Below are positions 9,066-15,995 of a stretch of 51,639 nt of DNA, in pieces (position 1 is the first letter of the stretch; the number at the start of each line of letters is the position of its first letter). This DNA is from CAZHLD01 sp964533185 (GTDB lineage: Bacteria; Acidobacteriota; Terriglobia; Acidiferrales; UBA7541), in NCBI GenBank assembly GCA_964533185.1, contig CAZHLD010000013.1, positions 1 to 51,639 on the forward strand, written 5' to 3'. Below the pieces are notes generated by a model. It did no database searches. It had not been told where the DNA came from and was given only the letters and a program-made list of their open reading frames with translations. Position numbers and translations under genes: made by a program.

Positions 9066-10076
9066 ATGTCAAAGCACCAGTATGCGATGGTGATGGACCT
9101 GAACAAGTGTCTGGGCTGCCAGACCTGCACCATCGCCTGCAAAAAGCTCTGGTCCGACCGCGACGGCACCCAGCACATGTACTGGAACAATGTCGAAACC
9201 CGCCCGGGCATCGGCTACCCGCGGCAGTGGGACCGCATCGGCGGCGGTTGGAAGGACGGGCAATTGCAGCCCAGCCCGTTGCCCACGCTCGATGATTACG
9301 GTGCGCCGTGGGAATACGACTATGACCAGCGCCTGTACGAAGGGAAGAAGAAACCGGTGATGCCAACGCCCGACCCGGTCTCCGGCCCCAACTGGGACGA
9401 GGACGTCGGCGCGCTCAACGGCGACGAAAACTTTTACTTTTATCTGCCGCGCATTTGCAACCACTGCACCAACCCTGCCTGCCTGGCGGCCTGCCCGCGC
9501 CAGGCCATCTACAAACGCGAGGAAGACGGCATTGTGCTGTTGGACCAGGAACGCTGCCAGGGCTACCGATACTGCATCGCCGCTTGCCCGTACAAGAAGA
9601 TTTACTTCAACGAGATCACTGGAAAGTCCGAGAAATGCATCTTCTGTTACCCGCGGCTGGAAAAAGGCGAAGTCAATGCCTGCGCCGCGCAGTGCCCGGG
9701 CCGTCTGCGCTTTGTGGGTCTGCTCAACGACCCTGGCTCTGCCGTGCACAAGCTCGTGCACGTCTATAAAGTGGCGCTACCGCTCTTCCCCGAAAAAGGG
9801 ACACAGCCCAATGTCTTCTACGTGCCTCCGTTCAATCCGCCCAGGCGTACCAACTACGGCCAGAGCATTCTGGAGGACCCACGGCTGCCGCTCGACTACC
9901 TCATTTACCTGTTCGGGCCCGAAGTGCGAGACGTCATTGTGCGCCTTGAGGCTGAGCTGAACCGCGCGCAAAACGGGACGCAGAGCGAAATGCTGCAACT
10001 GCTGATTGGCCGCGACGCCGAGACGCGCTACCAGATCCCGGAACCGTTGGTGCGAATCAAGATGTCCATCGGGTGA
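9066..10076 (+). CDS. NarH-like Fe-S subunit of the molybdoenzyme
   Basis: A 336-residue electron-transfer subunit with four cysteine groups: CLGCQTCTIAC, CNHCTNPACLAACP, CQGYRYCIAACPY and CIFCYPR with the later CAAQCPG. In the third group one cysteine is replaced by tyrosine (CQGY). In NarH the same position is tryptophan and that cluster is [3Fe-4S]. The rest resembles NarH and the beta subunits of selenate and chlorate reductases, which carry three [4Fe-4S] and one [3Fe-4S] cluster. It has no signal peptide and would be co-exported with the Tat-carrying catalytic subunit. GGGAGG precedes the start, ten bases after the catalytic-subunit stop. It relays electrons between the heme-b subunit and the molybdenum subunit. 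Confidence 0.92.
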   Translation: MSKHQYAMVMDLNKCLGCQTCTIACKKLWSDRDGTQHMYWNNVETRPGIGYPRQWDRIGGGWKDGQLQPSPLPTLDDYGAPWEYDYDQRLYEGKKKPVMPTPDPVSGPNWDEDVGALNGDENFYFYLPRICNHCTNPACLAACPRQAIYKREEDGIVLLDQERCQGYRYCIAACPYKKIYFNEITGKSEKCIFCYPRLEKGEVNACAAQCPGRLRFVGLLNDPGSAVHKLVHVYKVALPLFPEKGTQPNVFYVPPFNPPRRTNYGQSILEDPRLPLDYLIYLFGPEVRDVIVRLEAELNRAQNGTQSEMLQLLIGRDAETRYQIPEPLVRIKMSIG

Positions 10077-10080
10077 TGCC

Positions 10081-10845
10081 ATGCTGACCAGACGCGATCG
10101 AATCTTTCTTTCTGCTTGCACGCTCGCCGTGGCCGGGGTGCTCGCTGCGCCGCACCTTTGCGCGCAACGCCCGGCACCGGCTGCCGTTGCTTCCCCCGCC
10201 GGTCTGGTATTACGCACTGCCGCGAGCCCGGCGACACCTGGGATGTTGCTCGAACCGAACGCACGTGCCTGGCAGAATGTGCCGGCACAGCGCGTTGCAC
10301 TGAATCGCACGCCGCCGCTCTACGATACTGACCCACCAGCCGAACTGGAGATTGAGTACGTAGACGTTCGCCTGGCTCGCGCGGGCGGGAAGCTCCTCCT
10401 GCACTTCACCTGGAAAGACCTAACCCACAACACCGGCGAGATTGCAGCGCTTCCTTCCTCACGGCCTGAAACGCGAGATCGCAAGGAGCACACCGCTGCG
10501 ACCGAGCGTTTCTTCGATGCCGCGGCGGTGATGTTCCCGGAGCGCGTCGCACAGAACGGCGTCTGGCCTTCGCTGCAAATGGGCGATGCAGCAGGCCCGG
10601 TGCTGATTTACTACTGGAATGCGGCGCGCGGCGCGATGCTCATGCAGGCCGAAGGTCGTGGCACAACGCGGCGCACCGGCGAGACATTTCCGGCCCGGTC
10701 CCTCTATCGCGCCGGCGCCTGGCAGATGACGATAGAGCTGCCCGACTTGCCTGCGGGGCTTCCATTGTCCCTGGCTGTCTGGAATGGCGCCCAGCAGGAC
10801 CGCGACGGCCGCAAGTATTTCTCGGTTTGGCTCAGACTGGAGTAG
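10081..10845 (+). CDS. Heme-b gamma subunit, ethylbenzene dehydrogenase-related
   Basis: A 254-residue exported protein starting at the ATG in MLTRRDRIFLSACTL, followed by a hydrophobic stretch ending near LCAQ, a likely Sec signal peptide with cleavage around residue 28. The remainder looks like the monoheme gamma subunit found in type II DMSO reductase family enzymes (EbdC, SerC, DdhC, ClrC), a beta-sandwich that binds one b heme, usually through methionine and lysine. Assignment rests on position directly after the NarH-like subunit, on length, on the signal peptide and on weak similarity of the final part (YFSVWLRLE). A frame extending upstream to 10006 lies inside the beta-subunit gene and is not used. 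It would receive electrons from the multiheme cytochrome in the periplasm. Confidence 0.75.
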   Translation: MLTRRDRIFLSACTLAVAGVLAAPHLCAQRPAPAAVASPAGLVLRTAASPATPGMLLEPNARAWQNVPAQRVALNRTPPLYDTDPPAELEIEYVDVRLARAGGKLLLHFTWKDLTHNTGEIAALPSSRPETRDRKEHTAATERFFDAAAVMFPERVAQNGVWPSLQMGDAAGPVLIYYWNAARGAMLMQAEGRGTTRRTGETFPARSLYRAGAWQMTIELPDLPAGLPLSLAVWNGAQQDRDGRKYFSVWLRLE

Positions 10846-10849
10846 AACG

Positions 10850-11482
10850 ATGACTGCACGCGCTGCGCTTGAACCAAAGAGTGTTGCCAGCGAGCTGGAT
10901 CGGCTCGATCTCTATCGCGTCTTTGCGTTTGCATTTGGCCTGCCCACGCCGGAGCGCTACGACTGGCTTTGCCGCCCAGACCTGGCCGTGGCCCTCGAGC
11001 GCTTGTGGCAGTCGCTTGGTGTTCCCGGGGAGTTTCCTGCACCGGGACGCTTCGATGACTATGAAGACTACGAATCCACTTACATCGCACTGTTTGACGT
11101 CGGCGTGCCCGAGCCTCCCGCGCCGCTGCTTGAATCCGCCCACAACAAGGCCGTGCCACCGCAGCAGACTGCGCTCGAGAACGTGGATTTTTACGAGGTG
11201 CTGGGGCTCAAGCACAACCCTTCCCAGTTTGCGCCAGACCACCTGGTGACTCAGCTCGAGTTCCTCGCCGCTCTTTCCTTCGCGCGAGAAAACAGCACAG
11301 ACGCGGCGAACAAATCCAACCTGGATCGTCTTGAGCGCGATTTCCTCGAGCGCCATCTTCTCAACTGGCTCCCCGTCGAGCTGGAAAAAATCACACGACA
11401 GAAGCCGCCCTTCTTTCCCGTGCTGCTGGCGCTGCCCCTTGCTTTCGTCCGGCAACGTTACAGCCAGCTCTCTGTCGCATAA
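10850..11482 (+). CDS. TorD/DmsD/NarJ-type molybdoenzyme assembly chaperone
   Basis: A 210-residue cytoplasmic, mainly alpha-helical protein of the chaperone family that holds the catalytic subunit until the molybdenum cofactor is inserted and checks it before Tat export. The segment ESTYIALFDVGVPEPPAPLLES resembles the family's conserved Y-x-x-LF and P-x-P-x-ES region. DHLVTQLEFLAALSF matches the D-H-x-x-x-E-L-x-F-x-x-x-L motif. The start is the ATG at 10850, four bases after the gamma-subunit stop. Its place as last gene of the operon is the same as for narJ, serD and clrD. Upstream in-frame start codons fall in the preceding gene. Confidence 0.88.
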   Translation: MTARAALEPKSVASELDRLDLYRVFAFAFGLPTPERYDWLCRPDLAVALERLWQSLGVPGEFPAPGRFDDYEDYESTYIALFDVGVPEPPAPLLESAHNKAVPPQQTALENVDFYEVLGLKHNPSQFAPDHLVTQLEFLAALSFARENSTDAANKSNLDRLERDFLERHLLNWLPVELEKITRQKPPFFPVLLALPLAFVRQRYSQLSVA

Positions 11483-11563
11483 ACTCCCACAACCGATCAG
11501 TGTTGTGTGGCAGCACACAGGCCCTCCGATCAGCAAGACAGCGAAAACGAGAGACGTTGGTGC

Positions 11564-11591
11564 TTGCAAGCAAGAGGAATCTTGCTAGAAT
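11564..11591 (+). promoter_or_regulatory. Candidate sigma-70-type promoter
   Basis: TTGCAA at 11564-11569 and TAGAAT at 11586-11591 are separated by 16 bases, close to the vegetative consensus. It lies in the gap after the respiratory operon and would drive the small ORF at 11611 and larE. A short inverted repeat (TCCCC-AGC-GGGGA, about 11591-11603) follows at once. Found by eye, without a background model. Confidence 0.35.
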
Positions 11592-11610
11592 CCCCAGCGG
11601 GGACAAAAAC

Positions 11611-11790
11611 ATGGAAACAGCATCAGTCGTTGGGATCGGCTTTCTTCATCCACACCTGCTTGAGTTTGCGCGTGAGGGGCTGTTCGGGATCCTGGGATTC
11701 TCCCTCGGCTTTACCACTGGCGTGGTCTATTGCCGGGCGCGGAGGGAACCCGAGGGACGACCCGCATCGATCGACGCACAACTGAGCTAG
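11611..11790 (+). CDS. Small hypothetical membrane protein
   Basis: A possible 59-residue protein starting METASVVGIGF. The middle part (FGILGFSLGFTTGVVYC) is hydrophobic and could form one or two membrane segments, followed by a charged tail. A GGGGA element lies seven bases upstream of the ATG, though it is also part of a small inverted repeat. I do not recognise a family. The ORF sits between the respiratory operon and larE, behind a plausible promoter. It may be a real small gene or only part of the larE leader. A longer frame from 11500 has no supporting start site. Confidence 0.35.
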   Translation: METASVVGIGFLHPHLLEFAREGLFGILGFSLGFTTGVVYCRARREPEGRPASIDAQLS

Positions 11791-11799
11791 GATCCACGC

Positions 11800-12639
11800 A
11801 TGGAGTTGTCGGCAAAGCGCGAGGCTCTCGAGCGGCGATTGCGCAGCTTAGGTCCCATGCTCGTCGCCTATTCCGGTGGCGTCGATTCGGCCTTTCTCGC
11901 CTTCGTCGCTCACCAGGTGCTGGGAGAAAGAATGCTGGCGGTGATTGCGGATTCCGCCAGCCTGGCGCGCCGACAACTGCACGATGCGCGGGCCTTCGCT
12001 GCCGAGCAAAATATTCCGCTTGAAGTCATCGTGACGTCAGAGCTCGAGAACGGCGATTACGCGCGCAATGACGCGAACCGTTGCTTTTACTGCAAAGACG
12101 AACTGTTCAAGGCGCTGGAGGCGCTTCGGCACTCGCGGGGTTTCGATTGCGTGGCCTATGGAGTGAACGCGGACGATCAGGGCGACTTCCGGCCGGGACA
12201 AAAGGCGGCGCGGCTGCACGGCGTTGCGGCCCCTCTGCTGGACGCGAGGCTGGCAAAATCTGAAATCCGCGAACTGGCTCGGGCGGCTGGATTGCGCGTG
12301 TGGGCCAAGCCGGCCTCTGCGTGCCTTGCGTCGCGAATCGAATACGGACGCCCAGTGACGCGGGAAACCTTAGCTGTGGTAGAGGAAGGAGAAGATGCGC
12401 TGCACGCCCTTGGCTTCCGGAATTGCCGGGTGCGGCACCACGGCACGGTCGCACGGATCGAAGTGGGCCGCGAAGAGATGAGCCATGCGTTTACATCCAA
12501 AATGGCGGCCGAATTCACACGCATCTTTAAGGCTCTGGGCTTTACGTACGTGACGCTGGACCTGGAAGGTTTCCGCTCCGGGTCCATGAACGCGGCGCTC
12601 GACCTCACCACCATTGCCGGCGCGACAAACAAGACGTAA
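11800..12639 (+). CDS. larE: ATP-dependent pyridinium sulfurtransferase LarE (nickel-pincer cofactor)
   Basis: A 279-residue PP-loop enzyme that adenylates and thiolates pyridinium-3,5-biscarboxylic acid mononucleotide during synthesis of the nickel-pincer nucleotide cofactor of lactate racemase-type enzymes. The PP-loop SGGVDS is at 25-30. Cys175 in PASACLASR corresponds to the sacrificial cysteine of Lactobacillus LarE. Two more cysteines, C95 and C98 in NRCFYCKDELF, make this the three-cysteine type. From family knowledge that type can bind a [4Fe-4S] cluster and may act catalytically rather than losing its own sulfur. larB follows after 132 bases and larC is convergent, which supports the pathway call. 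Confidence 0.92.
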   Translation: MELSAKREALERRLRSLGPMLVAYSGGVDSAFLAFVAHQVLGERMLAVIADSASLARRQLHDARAFAAEQNIPLEVIVTSELENGDYARNDANRCFYCKDELFKALEALRHSRGFDCVAYGVNADDQGDFRPGQKAARLHGVAAPLLDARLAKSEIRELARAAGLRVWAKPASACLASRIEYGRPVTRETLAVVEEGEDALHALGFRNCRVRHHGTVARIEVGREEMSHAFTSKMAAEFTRIFKALGFTYVTLDLEGFRSGSMNAALDLTTIAGATNKT

Positions 12640-12771
12640 TCTCTGAGCATCCCAGCGGGTAGATCGCTTGCACCAGCCACAGCAAGATTTCTCTGCGCTG
12701 CCCTGCGCGCGGTGGGTGGTTTTGGAAGGGCGTTTCGCTGACCTGGGCATGTACACGCCTCGCAGATCGGA

Positions 12772-13518
12772 ATGAACCCGGATGCAATCCGCGAGCTGTT
12801 AGAAAAGGTTCGGCGCGGGCAGATGTCGGCCGATGCGGCTGTGGCGCGGCTGCGCTTTCTGCCGTTTGAAGAGCTTGGCTTTGCCAAGGTGGACCACCAC
12901 CGGAGCTTGCGCTCCGGCATGCCGGAGGTTGTGCTGGCTTCTGGGAAAACTTCAGCTCAACTCGTCGAGATCTTCAAGAAGCTCGCGAAGCAGCGGACAA
13001 ATGTGCTGGTCACGCGGGCAACCCGCCAGCAGTTTCGAGCGGTGCACAAGGCGGTGCGAAAGGCGGAATTCCGCGAACACGCCCGCGTGATCTTTTTGCG
13101 GCAGGACCCCACGAGGTACGGCAAGGGCAAGATCGCCGTGGTGTGCGCGGGCACGAGCGATATTCCAGTGGCCGAAGAGGCAGCGGTGACTGCCGAAGTG
13201 ATGGGGAGCGAAGTGCAGCGGTTTTACGATGTCGGGGTTGCCGGCATTCACCGGCTCCTGGCACACATGCGTGCGCTGACGCAAGCGCGCGTGGTGATCG
13301 TGTGCGCGGGAATGGAGGGCGCACTACCCAGCGTGGTGGGCGGGCTGCTCGGAGTGCCGGTGATTGCCGTGCCGACCAGCGTGGGTTACGGCGCTTCGTA
13401 CCACGGGCTGGCGGCGCTGTTAGGTATGCTGAACTCATGCGCGTCGAACGTTTCCGTAGTCAATATCGACAACGGCTTCGGGGCGGGCTACGTGGCCTCG
13501 ATCATCAATCGGCTTTGA
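12772..13518 (+). CDS. larB: Pyridinium-3,5-biscarboxylic acid mononucleotide synthase LarB
   Basis: A 248-residue protein of the LarB family, which carboxylates and hydrolyses nicotinic acid adenine dinucleotide, the first step to the nickel-pincer cofactor. The N-terminal part (about 1-110) is LarB-specific (FEELGFAKVDHHRSLRSG). The C-terminal half resembles PurE carboxylase (VVCAGTSDIPVAEEAA, then VCAGMEGALPSVVGGL and the glycine-rich GYGASYHGLAALL). Its last 84 bases overlap the end of larC on the other strand. Ribosome-binding signals before the ATG are weak. Confidence 0.93.
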   Translation: MNPDAIRELLEKVRRGQMSADAAVARLRFLPFEELGFAKVDHHRSLRSGMPEVVLASGKTSAQLVEIFKKLAKQRTNVLVTRATRQQFRAVHKAVRKAEFREHARVIFLRQDPTRYGKGKIAVVCAGTSDIPVAEEAAVTAEVMGSEVQRFYDVGVAGIHRLLAHMRALTQARVVIVCAGMEGALPSVVGGLLGVPVIAVPTSVGYGASYHGLAALLGMLNSCASNVSVVNIDNGFGAGYVASIINRL

Positions 13519-14748
13519 TCTCGCGGAAGCCTCCCGAGGGGTATCCGCATCTCGCAATCCGCTGTACTGCCGTTGAAACTGCAAAGTGGCCTCTGCCATG
13601 ACCTGCTTCAGCGGCACCCCACGCTCGCCCGCGAGCTTCTGGCAATCTTCGAACTCCGGGGCAGCGTTCACAATCTTGCCGTTCAGCCGCGAGACCTTCA
13701 GGCGGACTATGCCAAGGGAGGTTTCGACCGTGATTGTTTCGCGCTCCAGGGTGCGGCGGCGCGCCGCATAGGTGCGCACGCCGATCGTTGTCGTTTCACG
13801 GAAGATCAATTCGGATAGGCGATCGACGGCCGCGGGCTTGCATAGCACGGTGAGCAATTGACCGGGACGGTTCTTCTTCATTTGCACTGGCGTCACAAAA
13901 ACATCGAGCGCGCCTTCCGCCAGCGCACGCTCGACAAGATAGCCGTAGATCTGCGGGTTCATGTCGTCAAGGTTGGCCTCGATCACCGCAACCGTTTCCT
14001 GATTCTCCGATCCGGCGCTGGCTTCGAGCGCAGCCTCCTCCCCGACAAAGAGTCGCAGGACGTTGGGCTGTTGAGCGATATCCGCCGTCCCGGCCCCGTA
14101 ACCGATGGCCGCGACGACCATCGGCGGCATGGCACCGAACTGCGAGACCAAGGTAGAGACGATGGCGGCACCAGTGGGCGTGACCAGTTCCTTTTCAATT
14201 CCCGTGGAGTAGATGGGTGCGCCGCGAAGCAGCTCCGCGGTCGCGGGCGCGGGAACCGGCAAAGTACCGTGTTGGGTCTGCACACGCCCGCTCCCCACAT
14301 TCAATGGCGAACAGGCGAACTCCTCCACGCCAAGGAGTTCGAATCCGATGGCGGCGCCGACGATGTCCACAATCGAGTCCACAGCGCCCACTTCATGGAA
14401 ATGCACTTTTTCGACGGGCAGATTGTGGACGCGGGCTTCGGCGTCTCCTAGTCTGCGGAAGATCTGCCGGGCGCGGTGCGTGATGCGGGGAGAGAACCCG
14501 GCACGGTCAATCAATTCGAGAATGGTTGCGAGCGAACGATGGTTTTGGCGTTCGGCCGTCTCGACCTTAACGTGCGTTGCAGTAAGGGTCTGGCGCGAGA
14601 CCTTGGCAGAGGTGATCTTCCAATCGGGGACCGGCAAGCGGCGCAGTTCGGCCTCCAAGCGCGCCAAATCGCAGCCGGCATCCACGAGCGCGCCCAGTAC
14701 CATGTCGCCGCTGATGCCAGAGAAACAGTCGAAGTAAACAAGCTTCAT
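13435..14748 (-). CDS. larC: Nickel-pincer cofactor nickel insertion enzyme LarC
   Basis: A 437-residue protein matching LarC from its first residues (MKLVYFDCFSGISGDM) through VHFHEVGAVDSIVDIVGA to the C-terminal domain. LarC is a CTP-dependent cyclometallase that puts nickel into the dithiolated pyridinium nucleotide. In Lactobacillus plantarum the protein comes from two overlapping frames joined by frameshifting; here it is one uninterrupted frame. The 3' end overlaps larB by 84 bases, tail to tail. The final 40 or so residues, encoded in the overlap, look less conserved and may reflect stop-codon drift. Confidence 0.92.
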   Translation of the reverse strand: MKLVYFDCFSGISGDMVLGALVDAGCDLARLEAELRRLPVPDWKITSAKVSRQTLTATHVKVETAERQNHRSLATILELIDRAGFSPRITHRARQIFRRLGDAEARVHNLPVEKVHFHEVGAVDSIVDIVGAAIGFELLGVEEFACSPLNVGSGRVQTQHGTLPVPAPATAELLRGAPIYSTGIEKELVTPTGAAIVSTLVSQFGAMPPMVVAAIGYGAGTADIAQQPNVLRLFVGEEAALEASAGSENQETVAVIEANLDDMNPQIYGYLVERALAEGALDVFVTPVQMKKNRPGQLLTVLCKPAAVDRLSELIFRETTTIGVRTYAARRRTLERETITVETSLGIVRLKVSRLNGKIVNAAPEFEDCQKLAGERGVPLKQVMAEATLQFQRQYSGLRDADTPREASARSKPIDDRGHVARPEAVVDIDYGNVRRA

Positions 14749-15461
14749 AGGGCTCGCCTGACAATCCGCTGACCGTCGTTCGCGGAGTTCGCGCGAGAGG
14801 CCTCAGCCGAAACTCGGCGAGTCATTCGAGAAAGAATCTTAGTCGCGCCACCTCAAACTGTCAAAGCCGTTTGAGAGATTGGTCGAGGAGGCCCAATGAA
14901 TCGGTGCCCAGTTGCGTGAGTGAAGCCCCGGCCACTCGGGGTCATCAGTTCCTCTTTGGGGATTCCGTCTGCAAATGCCCAGTGTGTCGAAACCATTTCT
15001 TTTGATTGGTTGGCGTGGGAGCGACGGACTGTCTTAGCTTGAAAGCTTTTTCCATATTTTATCTTTGACGGTCTCGGTAAAAGAGATTGGTCGCGATACT
15101 CCACAACTTGTCTCACCACTCCGGCTGAACCGAGAATGTCCTGTGGATGGAAACTGCGTTTTTTTCTGGATGTCATGTTCGGATGGAGCCTTCGATTCTT
15201 TGATTTCGTTTCACCACGGACCATGCGATATCAAGTTCAATATGTTCGGGACTTTTTCATTGTGCACAGCCAACCGTCTTTGCTGCCTCTACCGGGTTGG
15301 ACCGGGCGGCGGGTGAAACGACATAGCCAGGAATGGGGGGCGGGCCGAGTCCTTATGGACTTTCAGACCTGAGGCCTTCCAAGACGATACTGTTAGAAGG
15401 TGTTGCCGTATAATCGGGGCCGTTCTTTCCATTCAGCTGTTAGGACTCCGCCGGGGGCGCA
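14749..15461. other. 713-base stretch between larC and guaD without a recognised gene
   Basis: The stretch looks less GC-rich than its neighbours, with T-rich runs around 15040-15260. Two open frames, 14853-15224 (minus) and 15065-15316 (plus), exist but neither has a good start site, a recognisable domain or typical codon use, so they are not called. It may be degraded foreign or mobile DNA. The right end holds a consensus-like TATAAT at 15409-15414 upstream of guaD. Confidence 0.5.
15409..15414 (+). promoter_or_regulatory. Possible -10 element before guaD
   Basis: A perfect TATAAT about 48 bases before the guaD start. No good -35 hexamer is seen at 16-18 bases upstream, so this is a weak call. 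If real, it would start the purine-catabolism operon transcript near 15421. Confidence 0.3.
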
Positions 15462-15929
15462 TTGAGCAATCCGTTCATGGCCAGAGCCATCGAGCTTGCC
15501 ACCGAGAACGTTCGCTCGGGGCGGGGCGGCCCTTTTGCGGCCGTTGTCGTCAAGGGCGGCAAAATCATTGCCGAAGGAACGAACCAGGTCACCTCCAGCT
15601 ACGATCCCACGGCGCACGCTGAAATCGTAGCCATCCGCAAAGCTTGTGAAGCGCTCAAGGATTACCAGCTTCATGACTGCGAAATCTACACAACCTGCGA
15701 GCCTTGCCCAATGTGCCTGGGAGCCATCTACTGGACGCGGCCGGCCCGAGTCTTTTTTGCAAGTACAGCCAGTGATGCCGCCCGGGCCGGGTTCGACGAT
15801 TCCTTCATCTTCGAGCAGATGCAGTTGCCATTTGCCGAACGACGGATTCCCATGATCCCGATGATGCGGGATGAGGCGCGAGCGGCATTGCGCGCCTGGG
15901 AAGAAAAAACCGACAAGACTCCGTACTAG
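15462..15929 (+). CDS. guaD: Guanine deaminase (cytidine deaminase-fold)
   Basis: A 155-residue zinc deaminase that closely resembles the Bacillus-type guanine deaminase along its whole length (GGPFAAVVVKGGKIIAEGTN, then DPTAHAEIVAIRKACE). The zinc and catalytic residues are in HAE and PCPMC. The C-terminal part SDAARAGFDDSFIFEQM is characteristic of GuaD rather than tRNA adenosine deaminase. It converts guanine to xanthine, the substrate of the xanthine dehydrogenase encoded next, so it opens the purine degradation pathway here. The start is taken as TTG at 15462 (MSNPFMARAIEL). An ATG five codons later would also serve and gives almost the same protein. Confidence 0.9.
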   Translation: MSNPFMARAIELATENVRSGRGGPFAAVVVKGGKIIAEGTNQVTSSYDPTAHAEIVAIRKACEALKDYQLHDCEIYTTCEPCPMCLGAIYWTRPARVFFASTASDAARAGFDDSFIFEQMQLPFAERRIPMIPMMRDEARAALRAWEEKTDKTPY

Positions 15930-15995
15930 ACTTCACAGACGCGTCGCGGGAGCGGGCGCCCTCCCGGAGAGAACAACGAGGCCAAGCTTCACTCC

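Noticed and set aside
11487..11508. CACAAC/GTTGTG hairpin after the chaperone gene as a terminator
   Set aside because: Only a 6-bp stem with a long loop and no T-tract.
14853..15224. Minus-strand open frame of 123 codons between larC and guaD
   Set aside because: No ribosome-binding site, no recognised domain and atypical composition; not enough to call a gene.
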